NCBI GenBank assembly: GCA_031287095.1
Contig: JAITTG010000046.1
Location: 1 to 41,427 of the forward strand
Origin: Candidatus Parendomicrobium reticulitermitis
GTDB lineage: Bacteria > Elusimicrobiota > Endomicrobiia > Endomicrobiales > Endomicrobiaceae
DNA: 41,427 nucleotides
Direction: 5' to 3'
In this document: piece after piece, positions 24,548 to 32,932 of the stretch
Layout of the letters: each line of letters opens with the position of its first letter
Numbering within the stretch: the first letter of the stretch is position 1
The notes under the pieces: model-generated
Databases searched by the model: none
What the model saw: the letters and a program-made list of their open reading frames with translations, nothing else
Told to the model about the DNA's origin: nothing
Program-made: the position numbers and the translations under genes

Positions 24548-25990
24548 TTATTTTCCAAAAATTAAAGTTTTTACTACCACCGGTATTACGCGCCCTTGCG
24601 ACAACGGAACTCCTATATCTATATAATCGCCGTTTTCAACAACTATATTGTCAATTACTATAAACTTTTTATTGGGCAAAGCATTCATCAAAGAATATCC
24701 AAGCGATTTTGCCATATCATTATCTATTATGAGAATTATTATATTATTCGTTTCAAGATATTTTGCAAGACCTTCTAAAATTTTTTTACCTATATCTTTG
24801 ACAAAATCAAAAGATGGATTGTGTATCCCTTTAAAACCTATTGCGACTTGACTGAAAGCCCCGTTTTCATCTTTAAACCATTCAAGTTTCTCGCTAATCC
24901 TTTTGGCAAAAAATCTGTAATCTTGCGCTTCATCATCATCCGTCATTTTTACAATCGGTATATTTTGTATGGGTAAAACCGCCGAATTGCTCCACGCTAT
25001 AGTTGAGCCGCTTATATCCATAGAATTTGCGCCCGCGCCTACGACAGTCGCTCTTATAGTCTCTTTTGGCATTAGTTTTTTGACGCTGTTTAAAGATGGA
25101 TTTTTTTGTATAGCTTTTCCTAAAAGAACGCCTATGTCGCCGTAAGGAAAAAGATTTTTTTCATTATAATCTTTGTAAATAAAATCAGCCACGCCGCCTG
25201 AAAAAACAAGACTGTCTAAATCCCAAGACGACTTCAAAGGATGAGCCGTATAAAACAATTCTAAATCTTGCGTTTTTTTAGCAAGTTCAAGCGACTCTGC
25301 GATAATATCGGCAAATCTCATACAAATAGTTTCAAGGTCTCTAACCGACGACTCCCTGCCTTCAATAAGAGAAATTCCCATTTTGACGGCGAGAGCGGCG
25401 GTTTTTTTTGCCACATAGATCAATTTTAAAGTTTGCGGCTCTATGATAATTTGCCGCCCGCCTATATCAAGACAAGTTGTATCCAAAGGATTGCCGTCTT
25501 TAAATACGCAGATATTTGTTGTTCCGCCTCCAATATCAACGCTTGCTATTGATTTGTTCAAAAGTTTTTTTGACATTTCAGCCGCTCCGCAACCGCGGCC
25601 TGCTAAAATTGATTCTAAATCAGAGCCTGCCGTAGCGACTACAAAATCTCCCGCCAAACCCGTCATTGTTTTAGTAACTGCTTCGCTATTTTCTTTTCTT
25701 GCTGTCTCGCCTGTGATAATTACTGCGCCGGCTTTTACATCTTTTGGAGAAATTCCCGCTTTTTTATATTCGCTTTCTATAATTTCGCGGACTTTTTGAA
25801 CATCTATTGTATTTCTGTTTATCAAAGGCGTGAAATAAATACCGCTGCGATAAATAATTTTCTTATCTAATATCTTTACGCGAGGCACAGAAAAAGCGGA
25901 AGCAATGTTTTGGACTTGAAAACTGCTGAAAATGATTTGCGTTGTTGTTGTCCCGAGGTCTATACCAACGCTTAACAAAGACTCATCCAT
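24548..25990 (-). CDS. eutA: Ethanolamine ammonia-lyase reactivating factor EutA
   Basis: 480 residues of the ASKHA (actin/Hsp70-like) ATPase superfamily. Phosphate-binding loop 1 reads VGIDLGTTTTQIIF, and loop 2 ASVDIGGGTTNICVF. EutA exchanges damaged cobalamin in EutBC for fresh coenzyme, using ATP. The start is the ATG at 25990 with GAGAGG upstream; in-frame sequence upstream of it is intergenic. The length is near E. coli EutA (467). It stands between eutT and pduS, making a cobalamin-care block. Confidence 0.92.
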   Translation of the reverse strand: MDESLLSVGIDLGTTTTQIIFSSFQVQNIASAFSVPRVKILDKKIIYRSGIYFTPLINRNTIDVQKVREIIESEYKKAGISPKDVKAGAVIITGETARKENSEAVTKTMTGLAGDFVVATAGSDLESILAGRGCGAAEMSKKLLNKSIASVDIGGGTTNICVFKDGNPLDTTCLDIGGRQIIIEPQTLKLIYVAKKTAALAVKMGISLIEGRESSVRDLETICMRFADIIAESLELAKKTQDLELFYTAHPLKSSWDLDSLVFSGGVADFIYKDYNEKNLFPYGDIGVLLGKAIQKNPSLNSVKKLMPKETIRATVVGAGANSMDISGSTIAWSNSAVLPIQNIPIVKMTDDDEAQDYRFFAKRISEKLEWFKDENGAFSQVAIGFKGIHNPSFDFVKDIGKKILEGLAKYLETNNIIILIIDNDMAKSLGYSLMNALPNKKFIVIDNIVVENGDYIDIGVPLSQGRVIPVVVKTLIFGK

Positions 25991-26071
25991 TTCGCGCCTC
26001 TCTTTTTCTATTAAGCATCTTAAATAATGACGGAGACTACAGGGCAAGACTGCAAGCGGATGCAAAATTTC

Positions 26072-26863
26072 TTATATGCCTGCGCTTTTAAATTCAATGT
26101 TTTTGGGAAGATATTTATACATCAAAATATAAAAAATGCTTGAAAGCCTATTTAAAGCCTCAATAATATCTTCTCTTGAAGGCTTGCCGTTTTCATCCTT
26201 AAAAGCCGCCGCGGCTGCAAGTTCCGCTTCTCTAACTTTAACCCTTAAATTGTTTAAGGCGATAGATAAATCTCCTATCCTGCAATCAATAAGAATATGT
26301 TTGCGTCCATAATATTTCAATACATCGTGAGAATGCTCTCTTATATCTTCTGACGAAAGATTTAAAAGTTGAAATTCGCCCAGAGGAATTTCTCTATATT
26401 CGCACGGCAATAAATGCCTGACAAAATCTAAAATTTCTTGTAAATCATTGACGAAATTTCCATTTCCTTTTTTTGCTCCAATCGCTTGAGCTTCTACTAT
26501 AGCCGCGGCGATATCGTCAAGTTTGCCGCGCCAAATGATAACGGGATGATCTTTATAAACTAAATGATTGCCGTGAAAATGAGTCATTGTTTCGGGCTTA
26601 TGGTCAAGAACTTCTCCATCGGGTCCATAAAAAGCATTTTTTGACGCTTTTTGCCCATCAGACTTAAAAATCGGTCGTTTTATTTCTTCTGTTTTCCAAT
26701 ACGGCTCTTCTATATCGTCTCTATACTCTATATCAATAGTTTTAGTAACTAAATATTCCAAAGCGGAAGGAGTAAGAATTGTGTTTTTAGGTATCGCTAT
26801 TTGTTTTATAGAATCATCATTTTTTAACATCCGCCTAATATCTTGTTCTGTAAGGGGCCTCAT
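26072..26863 (-). CDS. eutT: EutT-type cob(I)alamin adenosyltransferase
   Basis: 263 residues. The N-terminal domain (PLTEQDI, then NTILTPSALEYL) is the one shared with EutQ. The C-terminal helical part with ALNNLRVKVREAELAAA and DIIEALNRLSSIFYILM is the signature of EutT. It transfers adenosyl from ATP to cob(I)alamin to make the EutBC coenzyme. The Cys-rich HX11CCX2C metal motif of Salmonella EutT is absent: around residues 90-110 the sequence reads THFHGNHLVYKDHPVIIW, with histidines but no cysteines. Metal-independent EutT forms of that kind are known from Firmicutes such as Listeria. eutA follows after 81 bases that contain a short GGGCAAGACTGC repeat unit. Confidence 0.9.
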   Translation of the reverse strand: MRPLTEQDIRRMLKNDDSIKQIAIPKNTILTPSALEYLVTKTIDIEYRDDIEEPYWKTEEIKRPIFKSDGQKASKNAFYGPDGEVLDHKPETMTHFHGNHLVYKDHPVIIWRGKLDDIAAAIVEAQAIGAKKGNGNFVNDLQEILDFVRHLLPCEYREIPLGEFQLLNLSSEDIREHSHDVLKYYGRKHILIDCRIGDLSIALNNLRVKVREAELAAAAAFKDENGKPSREDIIEALNRLSSIFYILMYKYLPKNIEFKSAGI

Positions 26864-26888
26864 AAATGAACCTCGTTTAAAAGAATTT

Positions 26889-27347
26889 TTACTTTTGATT
26901 AGCCCAATCCGCAGGATAAGTCACATATAAAAATCTCGCAAATTTCGGAGCGCTAAAATGAATGGGAGAACCTTTCGGTATAAATATAGCGTCGCCTTTA
27001 TTTCCTATGACTTTGCGTCCATCTATGATGATTTCAAGAGTTCCTTCTATAATATAGTCAACTTCATCATAATTGAGAGTCCATTCAAAATCTGTCGCGT
27101 CCATTTCCATAACGCCAAAAGCAAGGCGGGGGCTTTCTTGAAGAGTCACTAAATCTTTAAGCAACACTTTGTCGCCTTTTTTGCCTGTGTCAAAAGGTTC
27201 GGGTTTAATTTCAGGCACGCGCACAGACAAAATTCCGCTCTTATCAATATGTTTTGTCTCTTTGCAACAATCGTCGTTTTTTGAAAATATATCCGTTAGA
27301 ACTTTACGAACCATGCTTTCAAGCGCTTTTTCATCTATTTTACTCAT
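26889..27347 (-). CDS. eutQ: EutQ cupin-domain protein (short form)
   Basis: 152 residues. Residues about 5-22 form an amphipathic helix (KALESMVRKVLTDIFS) of the encapsulation-peptide type. After a linker, the C-terminal cupin reads WTLNYDEVDYIIEGTLEI, GDAIFIPKGSPIHFS and FLYVTYPADW, the EutQ signature. In Salmonella EutQ has been reported to have acetate kinase activity. The N-terminal LITANDI domain found in the 233-residue E. coli EutQ is missing; a separate 96-residue gene in the same operon supplies it. AGAGAGG precedes the ATG. Confidence 0.92.
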   Translation of the reverse strand: MSKIDEKALESMVRKVLTDIFSKNDDCCKETKHIDKSGILSVRVPEIKPEPFDTGKKGDKVLLKDLVTLQESPRLAFGVMEMDATDFEWTLNYDEVDYIIEGTLEIIIDGRKVIGNKGDAIFIPKGSPIHFSAPKFARFLYVTYPADWANQK

Positions 27348-27365
27348 ATCAGACCTCTCTAAAAG

Positions 27366-27399
27366 TATAAGCGGCTATGTTTTCGCATAGCCGCTTATA
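27366..27399 (-). promoter_or_regulatory. Strong hairpin between eutH and eutQ
   Basis: TATAAGCGGCTATG (27366-27379) pairs perfectly over 14 bp with CATAGCCGCTTATA (27386-27399) around a six-base loop. Only four Ts, interrupted, follow on the minus strand, so complete termination is unlikely. It probably protects the upstream message end or attenuates transcription of eutQ-T-A and later genes. Confidence 0.7.
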
Positions 27400-27405
27400 A
27401 TATTT

Positions 27406-28533
27406 TTAAGCGACTTTATCGTTTTTTGCAACTGCAAAATAGGCTATTATCACAGCGGTGATGCCGCCGACAAGTTTGCCCACTATCACGGCAGAAATCA
27501 TCTCTTTATTTATGCCTGCTGTAAAACCGAGATGATCGCCAAATACGAAAGCCGCGCTCACTGCAAAAGCAACATTTATAACTTTGCCTCTATCATCCAT
27601 ATCTTTCATAATAGAAAACATCGCTATATTGTTTGCAAGAGTAGCGACCATTCCGGCAGCCGCATTTTTATTCATACCAAGCAAATTGCCGACTTTTTCA
27701 AGAGGTCCGCCTAAATATCTTGTCAATAAATAAACCAAACTGAAAGCTCCTGCAAGAACAACGGCAATTCCGCCGACTATAGCAAATGCCTCTCCTATGG
27801 GAGCCATCCCTGAAATAAGAGTGATTTGCCCGGCAGTCGCGCCTTCAACTCCCGCAACGACAAGCGCAAGGGTCAAGAAAGCGACAACAAATTTTCCAAA
27901 CCACAAAAACAAAGTAATCATAATCTTTTGAGCAAAGACGAGCCCAAGGGCGACAACAATCGCAAAAACAATCACGGGAATAAGATTTTGCAACATCCAA
28001 ATAAAATTATACCCCGCAACAGCGCCGCCTGCAATACAACCAAGCGGAATTGTGATTAACCCAATAAGTATTCCTTTTGCAAGAAAAGGTCTATCTTTAA
28101 TGTCTATAATCCCCAAACCGACGGGAATTGAGAACACCACCGTGGCGCCCATCATAGAGCCGAGTATAAGACCTGCAAAGTTTCCTGCATTTATAGCCGC
28201 TTGGCTTGCCGCAGCCATATTGTTTAAGTCAACGCCGGCAAGAGACATGGCAAGAGGATAGCCGCCCATGTCGTTAGCAAGGATAGTAGTTGCAAACATA
28301 GCGGGACTTGCGCCTACAACTTGGAAGATAGGAGCTAAAATAGGTTCAAGAACTCTACCCAAAACAGGAGCAATACAAATTGCGCCCGCCATACTCATTG
28401 TGAGCGCTCCCATCGCCATAAAGCCTTCTTCATACTTTATGCCGATTCCAAATTTCTTACCTAAGAAATAATCAATACCGCCCAAAGCCATAAGACCTAA
28501 CATAATGTAAAGAATAATGTCGTTTATACCCAT
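27406..28533 (-). CDS. eutH: Ethanolamine permease EutH
   Basis: 375 residues, about ten to eleven membrane segments. Family stretches include MAMGALTMSMAGAICIAPVL, TTILANDMGGYPLAMSLA, NFAGLILGSMMGATVVFSIP and AFVFGDHLGFTAG near the end. EutH lets ethanolamine into the cell, important at low pH or low substrate. The start is the ATG at 28533 with GGAGG upstream rather than an in-frame codon 18 bases earlier. It lies between eutN and eutQ, an order also common in Firmicutes operons. Confidence 0.95.
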   Translation of the reverse strand: MGINDIILYIMLGLMALGGIDYFLGKKFGIGIKYEEGFMAMGALTMSMAGAICIAPVLGRVLEPILAPIFQVVGASPAMFATTILANDMGGYPLAMSLAGVDLNNMAAASQAAINAGNFAGLILGSMMGATVVFSIPVGLGIIDIKDRPFLAKGILIGLITIPLGCIAGGAVAGYNFIWMLQNLIPVIVFAIVVALGLVFAQKIMITLFLWFGKFVVAFLTLALVVAGVEGATAGQITLISGMAPIGEAFAIVGGIAVVLAGAFSLVYLLTRYLGGPLEKVGNLLGMNKNAAAGMVATLANNIAMFSIMKDMDDRGKVINVAFAVSAAFVFGDHLGFTAGINKEMISAVIVGKLVGGITAVIIAYFAVAKNDKVA

Positions 28534-28566
28534 GATTTCTTGCCTCCGCAATTAATTTTTTACCGT

Positions 28567-28839
28567 CTATTGCAACAAACTTTCATCCACTTCAACAGAA
28601 TCAATAATACCTACAACAGCCGCATCCGCCGGCGTATCCTTTTCTTTAAGTATATTGCGCGTCATAGAGCCTTTCACAATTAAAACATCTTCTCCAACCC
28701 CAGCGCCGACAGTATCCACAGCGACTAAGGTTTCCAAATTGCCTGAACTTTTTGTTTGAACAACCAAAAGTTTATAACCGCTTAATTTATCGTCTTTTTT
28801 AGTAGCCCAAAGATTTCCAAGAACTTTTGCAATAATCAT
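28567..28839 (-). CDS. eutN: BMC vertex protein EutN/CcmL
   Basis: 90 residues, a full BMC-P domain: MIIAKVLGNLWATKKDDKL at the start, GYKLLVVQ, VAVDTVGAGVGEDVLIVKGS and VVGIIDSVEVD at the end. Pentamers of this protein close the corners of the shell. AAGAGG precedes the ATG. Confidence 0.96.
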   Translation of the reverse strand: MIIAKVLGNLWATKKDDKLSGYKLLVVQTKSSGNLETLVAVDTVGAGVGEDVLIVKGSMTRNILKEKDTPADAAVVGIIDSVEVDESLLQ

Positions 28840-28860
28840 AATTGACCTCTTTAAATTAAA

Positions 28861-29151
28861 TTACGCTCTAACAATTTTGATTTGCATTCTATGGGCATAG
28901 TCCATAGCAAGCGGAGTCAAAACATCTCTTGACGCAATGTTTAAAACCTGCTCGGTGCCTTTTGATTCAGGACAAAGCAATTTTAACTCGCTTTCGCTTA
29001 TCACGCGTCTTTTTGAGAAATTATGCTGGGCGCAATAGCCGCCTTGCGAAGTCGGCAACACGCTCTTTACGCAATCGCTTGACGATGCGCCGTTTAACCG
29101 TTCTAAAATTTTCTTAGTGATATATTTGACTAATTCGTCTGTGACTTCCAT
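28861..29151 (-). CDS. Small protein: encapsulation helix plus EutQ/EutT N-terminal-type domain
   Basis: 96 residues. Residues about 4-19 (TDELVKYITKKILERL) form an amphipathic helix of the encapsulation-peptide kind. The C-terminal half reads RRVISESEL, then RDVLTPLAMDYAHR. This aligns by eye with the N-terminal domain of the EutT in this operon (PLTEQDI, NTILTPSALEYL) and with the start of E. coli EutQ (LITANDI, IITPEAREVAE). It therefore looks like the N-terminal EutQ domain made as a separate, shell-targeted protein. Its biochemical role is unknown. AAGGAG precedes the ATG; eutN follows after 21 bases. Confidence 0.75.
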   Translation of the reverse strand: MEVTDELVKYITKKILERLNGASSSDCVKSVLPTSQGGYCAQHNFSKRRVISESELKLLCPESKGTEQVLNIASRDVLTPLAMDYAHRMQIKIVRA

Positions 29152-29165
29152 AAAACACTCCTTAA

Positions 29166-30002
29166 TTAGATTGTCGGCTCAAAACTTAATGCAATTCCGG
29201 ACGGAGTAACTAAAATCGGAACTGCGCTCGCTACCGCTTTGCATTTTGTTTCCAAACTTATTATTTTTTCAATACCGACTGCCGAAGAAGTTCCGCCTAC
29301 AAGATGTATTTCTTCAACCGCAAAATTTTTAAGCCCTTCTTTAATGATTGTTCCCATCTTTTGCAAAACAGGAGCAATAACTGGAAGATTTATTTGCTTT
29401 TTAGACGGGTCAGTTTTAATTTTTTCAGCTTCGGCAAAACTGACTTTGTAATGCCCGGCAATCACTAATGTCACATGGGTTCCGCCTGTAGGTTCGTCAA
29501 AAGTATGTATCACTTTGCCGTCTTGCAAAACCGCGACTCCGGTAGTTCCGCCTCCAATATCTACAATAGCCCCGTTTTTAACTCCTAAAACGAGATTGGC
29601 TGCGCTCGGCTCGTCCATCACCGTCGTAACTTCAAGCCCCGCGCCATAAGCCACATTTCTATGAGTAGAAGTATCTCTGTCCGATGTTCCCGGTGGAACT
29701 GCAATCGCAGTTTGCGTAAGTTCAACTCCTAAATCTTCTTCCAAAGAGCGCCGCAATCTTGTAGTAATCTGTATTGCTTTTGCATAGTCAACAACAAGAC
29801 CATCTCTGACAACTTCTGCAAATTCTCTTGCAGCCGCAAGCGGTCTATTGTCCTGCCCAAGAACAACAAGAACTATTGAAGCAGTCCCGAGGTCAAGCCC
29901 GATTTTTAATTGCTCGTTTTTTTGGGGCTTTGTCCGATTAACAAATGACTTTTCTACCTCAGAAAGAAAAAGACTCGGCTGTTTTAAATAATCTTGCTGC
30001 AT
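29166..30002 (-). CDS. eutJ: EutJ, Hsp70-like chaperone of the eut operon
   Basis: 278 residues of the ASKHA fold. The first phosphate loop is IGLDLGTASIVLVVLG, the second AIVDIGGGTTGVAVL, and the adenosine motif region is IHLVGGTSSAVGIEKI. EutJ is a putative chaperone of ethanolamine operons; its client is not settled. A short N-terminal extension (residues 1-32) precedes the fold. The ribosome site is weak, and the ATG lies 10 bases after the preceding eutM stop, suggesting coupling. Confidence 0.93.
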   Translation of the reverse strand: MQQDYLKQPSLFLSEVEKSFVNRTKPQKNEQLKIGLDLGTASIVLVVLGQDNRPLAAAREFAEVVRDGLVVDYAKAIQITTRLRRSLEEDLGVELTQTAIAVPPGTSDRDTSTHRNVAYGAGLEVTTVMDEPSAANLVLGVKNGAIVDIGGGTTGVAVLQDGKVIHTFDEPTGGTHVTLVIAGHYKVSFAEAEKIKTDPSKKQINLPVIAPVLQKMGTIIKEGLKNFAVEEIHLVGGTSSAVGIEKIISLETKCKAVASAVPILVTPSGIALSFEPTI

Positions 30003-30012
30003 AAATAACCGA

Positions 30013-30300
30013 TTAGTCTGTCAGTTTAGGAAGTATAAATTCAACTTCATTATGAGGGCGAGGTATGACATGAACGCTTATCAATTCGCCTATTCTGCCT
30101 GCCGCCGCCGCTCCTGCATCCGTCGCCGCCTTTACTGCGCCTACATCGCCGCGGACAAAAACAGTCACCAAGCCGCCGCCTACATGAACTTTGCCGGTCA
30201 ATGATACATTTGCCGCTTTTACCATTGCATCAGCCGCTTCAATTGAGCCTACCAATCCTTTTGTTTCAACCATACCTAATGCTTGTTTATTGTTTTCCAT
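30013..30300 (-). CDS. eutM: BMC hexamer shell protein EutM/PduA type, copy 2
   Basis: 95 residues, a single BMC-H domain: [20 protein letters not shown], pore loop KVHVGGGLV, and the end [18 protein letters not shown]. The pore segment reads HVGGG where EutM/PduA of enterics have KIGSG, so the pore is lined differently. It is nearly identical to the neighbour at 30332-30643 over about 90 residues, including silent sites. GGAGGG precedes the ATG. Confidence 0.96.
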   Translation of the reverse strand: MENNKQALGMVETKGLVGSIEAADAMVKAANVSLTGKVHVGGGLVTVFVRGDVGAVKAATDAGAAAAGRIGELISVHVIPRPHNEVEFILPKLTD

Positions 30301-30331
30301 TTTACTGCCCTCCTTTTATTGAACTACGGTT

Positions 30332-30643
30332 TTATTTTGGAATTTTTGCTTCTTTAACTTCGCTTAATTTAGGCAAAATAAATTCAACTTCTCCATGCGG
30401 ACGAGGAATTACATGAACGCTTATCAATTCGCCTATTCTGCCTGCCGCCGCCGCTCCTGCGTCGGTAGCCGCTTTTACCGCGCCTACATCGCCGCGGACA
30501 AAAACAGACACGAGCCCGCCGCCTACATGAACTTTGCCGGTCAATGATACATTTGCCGCTTTTACCATAGCGTCTGCCGCTTCAATTGACGCTACGAGTC
30601 CTTTTGTTTCAACCATTCCAAGCGCTTGTTGTGTCTCTGCCAT
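30332..30643 (-). CDS. eutM: BMC hexamer shell protein EutM/PduA type, copy 1
   Basis: 103 residues, a BMC-H domain like copy 2 with only about ten differences in the shared part and a short charged extension (EVKEAKIPK) at its end. Both copies probably form the bulk facets of the shell. Long stretches are identical at the DNA level (for example around 30417-30465 against 30074-30122), which points to recent duplication or gene conversion. Confidence 0.96.
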   Translation of the reverse strand: MAETQQALGMVETKGLVASIEAADAMVKAANVSLTGKVHVGGGLVSVFVRGDVGAVKAATDAGAAAAGRIGELISVHVIPRPHGEVEFILPKLSEVKEAKIPK

Positions 30644-30665
30644 TTGATTTCCCCCTAATTAGAAA

Positions 30666-32165
30666 TTAATTTCTTGAATTTTCTTTGATACTTTTTACTA
30701 TTCTATTTACTATTATTTCTATTTCCGACTCGCTTATGCCAAATTGCGAAGATGCGCCTGAACTATTTGAACTTGATTGAGCGTTCAAATTTTTGGGTCT
30801 GATATCTTCAATCTCTTTGACGCCGTAAGCAATGCGTCTGATATTGATGAGATTTAAAGGGCTTATATTATCTGAAGTCGCATTTTTGCCCACTGCGCCG
30901 CAGCCAAGTGTCAAAGAAGGAACTATATTAGTACTCGCCCCAATACCTGCAAGCGTCGCCGGCGAATTTACAATCAAACGGGAAACTGGTTTTTTAAGCC
31001 CAAATTCGCGGATGATTTTGTCATCTTTAGAATGAATGCTCATCGTGTGTCCCGCGCCTTCAGCAGTTAAAATCTCAATACATCTATCGCAGGCTTTTTG
31101 CCAATTTTCTTCAACATAAAACCCTAAAACAGGCATAAGTTTTTCTTTTGAATATGGGTATTTTGGTCCAACTCTTGTTTCTTCGCCTAATATCACTCTT
31201 GTGCCTTTTGGTATGCTTATGCCTGCGGCTTTTGCAATAAATTCTGCGCTTTTGCCTACAAGTTTAGCATTCATTGTTCCGCTGGAATTCATAAGAAGTT
31301 TTTCAACTTTCTCAAAATCCCCCGGCGGCAAGAAATATCCGCCTTGTTTTTGAACTTCAGCCATAACTTCTTTGCGTATGCAGGATTCTGTAACTATAGA
31401 TTGCTCAGATGCGCAAATAGTGCCATTATCAAAAGTTTTTGAATCAAAAATTCTCTTAACTGCAAGCGGTATATCGGCGCTCTTTTCTATATATGAAGGA
31501 CCATTTCCAGGACCTACGCCGATAGCGGGATTTCCAGAGCTATATGCCGCTTTCACCATGGCGTTTCCGCCGGTCGCAAGAATAAGAGATATATCTTTAT
31601 GGCGCATCAAAGTATCGGTAGCCTCCTTTGTAGGAGTCGGCAAGACGCTGACTAAATCAGGACTTGCTCCCGCCTTACTGATAGCCGCTCTTATTATGGT
31701 AACAGCGGTAGAAATACAATTCTTTGCGCTTGGATGAGGAGAGAAAACTATGGCGCACCCTGCTTTGAGCGCTATAAGAGACTTGAAAATTACAGTTGAT
31801 GTTGGATTTGTAGAAGGAATAAGCCCTGCCACGATGCCGACAGGCACGCCGACTTCAATGACTTTTCTTGTTTCATACTCATCATTTATAACACCGATGG
31901 TTTTGAGGTCTTTTATGTATTGATAGACATTTTTGGAAGCGAAAAGATTTTTGATTATTTTATCTTCCCACTTGCCGAAACCCGTTTCCTCATTTGCCAT
32001 CTTAGCAAGATTTACCGCTTCAGCTTCTGTAGCCTCAGCAACAATCTTGACGACTTTATCAATTGCCGCTTGGTCGTATTGTTTATATAGGTTTTGAGCT
32101 TTATAAGCAAGAGAGATTAAATTACGGGCTTCTTGCACTGAAAGAAGGTCTTTATCAAGTTCCAT
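30666..32165 (-). CDS. eutE: CoA-acylating acetaldehyde dehydrogenase EutE
   Basis: 499 residues of the aldehyde dehydrogenase superfamily, CoA-acylating branch. The catalytic cysteine is Cys251 in NGTICASEQSIV. PVGIVAGLIPSTNPTSTVIF and GGNAMVKAAYSSGNPAIGVG are further signatures. It turns acetaldehyde plus CoA and NAD into acetyl-CoA inside the compartment. The C-terminal end after a Ser-rich linker reads ISESEIEIIVNRIVKSI, an amphipathic helix suited to binding the shell; E. coli EutE is about 30 residues shorter and lacks this. TAAGGAG precedes the ATG. Confidence 0.95.
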   Translation of the reverse strand: MELDKDLLSVQEARNLISLAYKAQNLYKQYDQAAIDKVVKIVAEATEAEAVNLAKMANEETGFGKWEDKIIKNLFASKNVYQYIKDLKTIGVINDEYETRKVIEVGVPVGIVAGLIPSTNPTSTVIFKSLIALKAGCAIVFSPHPSAKNCISTAVTIIRAAISKAGASPDLVSVLPTPTKEATDTLMRHKDISLILATGGNAMVKAAYSSGNPAIGVGPGNGPSYIEKSADIPLAVKRIFDSKTFDNGTICASEQSIVTESCIRKEVMAEVQKQGGYFLPPGDFEKVEKLLMNSSGTMNAKLVGKSAEFIAKAAGISIPKGTRVILGEETRVGPKYPYSKEKLMPVLGFYVEENWQKACDRCIEILTAEGAGHTMSIHSKDDKIIREFGLKKPVSRLIVNSPATLAGIGASTNIVPSLTLGCGAVGKNATSDNISPLNLINIRRIAYGVKEIEDIRPKNLNAQSSSNSSGASSQFGISESEIEIIVNRIVKSIKENSRN

Positions 32166-32283
32166 TTTTATCTCCTTACGAGGAAACGCTGACTAACTAA
32201 TCTTCTTTGCCGTCGCCTGCAAGCTTGACCAGCATAGACAGATTAAGGACATTCAATAAGTTAATCGGCGCTTACTTAAAAAT

Positions 32284-32790
32284 TTAACGACGCCTGCGAT
32301 TTTTCCTATTTTTCGCTTTATATTTAGCAATTTTGGTATTGACATTGAAATTAACTTTATCCGCTTGAGGCGCGGCTACCGCTTGCGTTGCGGCGCTTTT
32401 AGGCGGCTCGCTCTCATCTTTTTGCGGTTGACTTACAATTTTTGGAACAATTTTGAGCGGCGATTTTATTTCTTGCTTTGAAATCACTGCGCTGGATTGC
32501 TGCGACGCTTGCGTAGAATCATCTTCAACAATATTCCACACTTCATCAGCAAGACGGGCAATAACATGAGTTGTCCCTTCAATATTCATTTTTTCTATCA
32601 CCGCCTTTGCCGCATCCATCGCCGCTTTAATAGCGGCAACATCGCCTATCAAAGTCACTGTATTTAAACCGCCGCCTATACAATAACTGGCTTTTAGCGT
32701 AACCGCCGCAGTTTTTAAAGCGCTGTCAACAGCCTCAATAAGACCAGCGCGTCCAGTGGTTTCAATAATGCCTAAAGCGGAACCTTTCAA
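32284..32790 (-). CDS. BMC shell protein with basic C-terminal tail (EutK-like layout)
   Basis: 168 residues. Residues 1 to about 90 are a BMC domain (ALGIIETTGRAGLIEAVDSA, pore loop YCIGGGLN, THVIARL). A low-complexity linker rich in Ser, Gln, Pro and Lys follows (about 91-145). The end reads KIAKYKAKNRKNRRRR, strongly basic. EutK of enterics also has a BMC domain with an appended C-terminal nucleic-acid-binding-like domain, but this tail is disordered and unlike it. The tail could bind RNA, DNA or the acidic surface of cargo enzymes. It sits between eutL and eutE, with 142 and 118 bases on either side. The shell role is secure; the tail function is not. Confidence 0.85.
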   Translation of the reverse strand: MKGSALGIIETTGRAGLIEAVDSALKTAAVTLKASYCIGGGLNTVTLIGDVAAIKAAMDAAKAVIEKMNIEGTTHVIARLADEVWNIVEDDSTQASQQSSAVISKQEIKSPLKIVPKIVSQPQKDESEPPKSAATQAVAAPQADKVNFNVNTKIAKYKAKNRKNRRRR

Positions 32791-32932
32791 TGCCTTCCTC
32801 CAAAATTAAAATGAACCAACCGCTAAAAATCTAATTAACTAAACTCTTTTGCCGCCCCTACAATCTCATCTCTTTTCGGAGATTGCAGGCTTTGCTCGCA
32901 AGCGGCAGACTAAAGTGTCAGCCAATGTCTTT

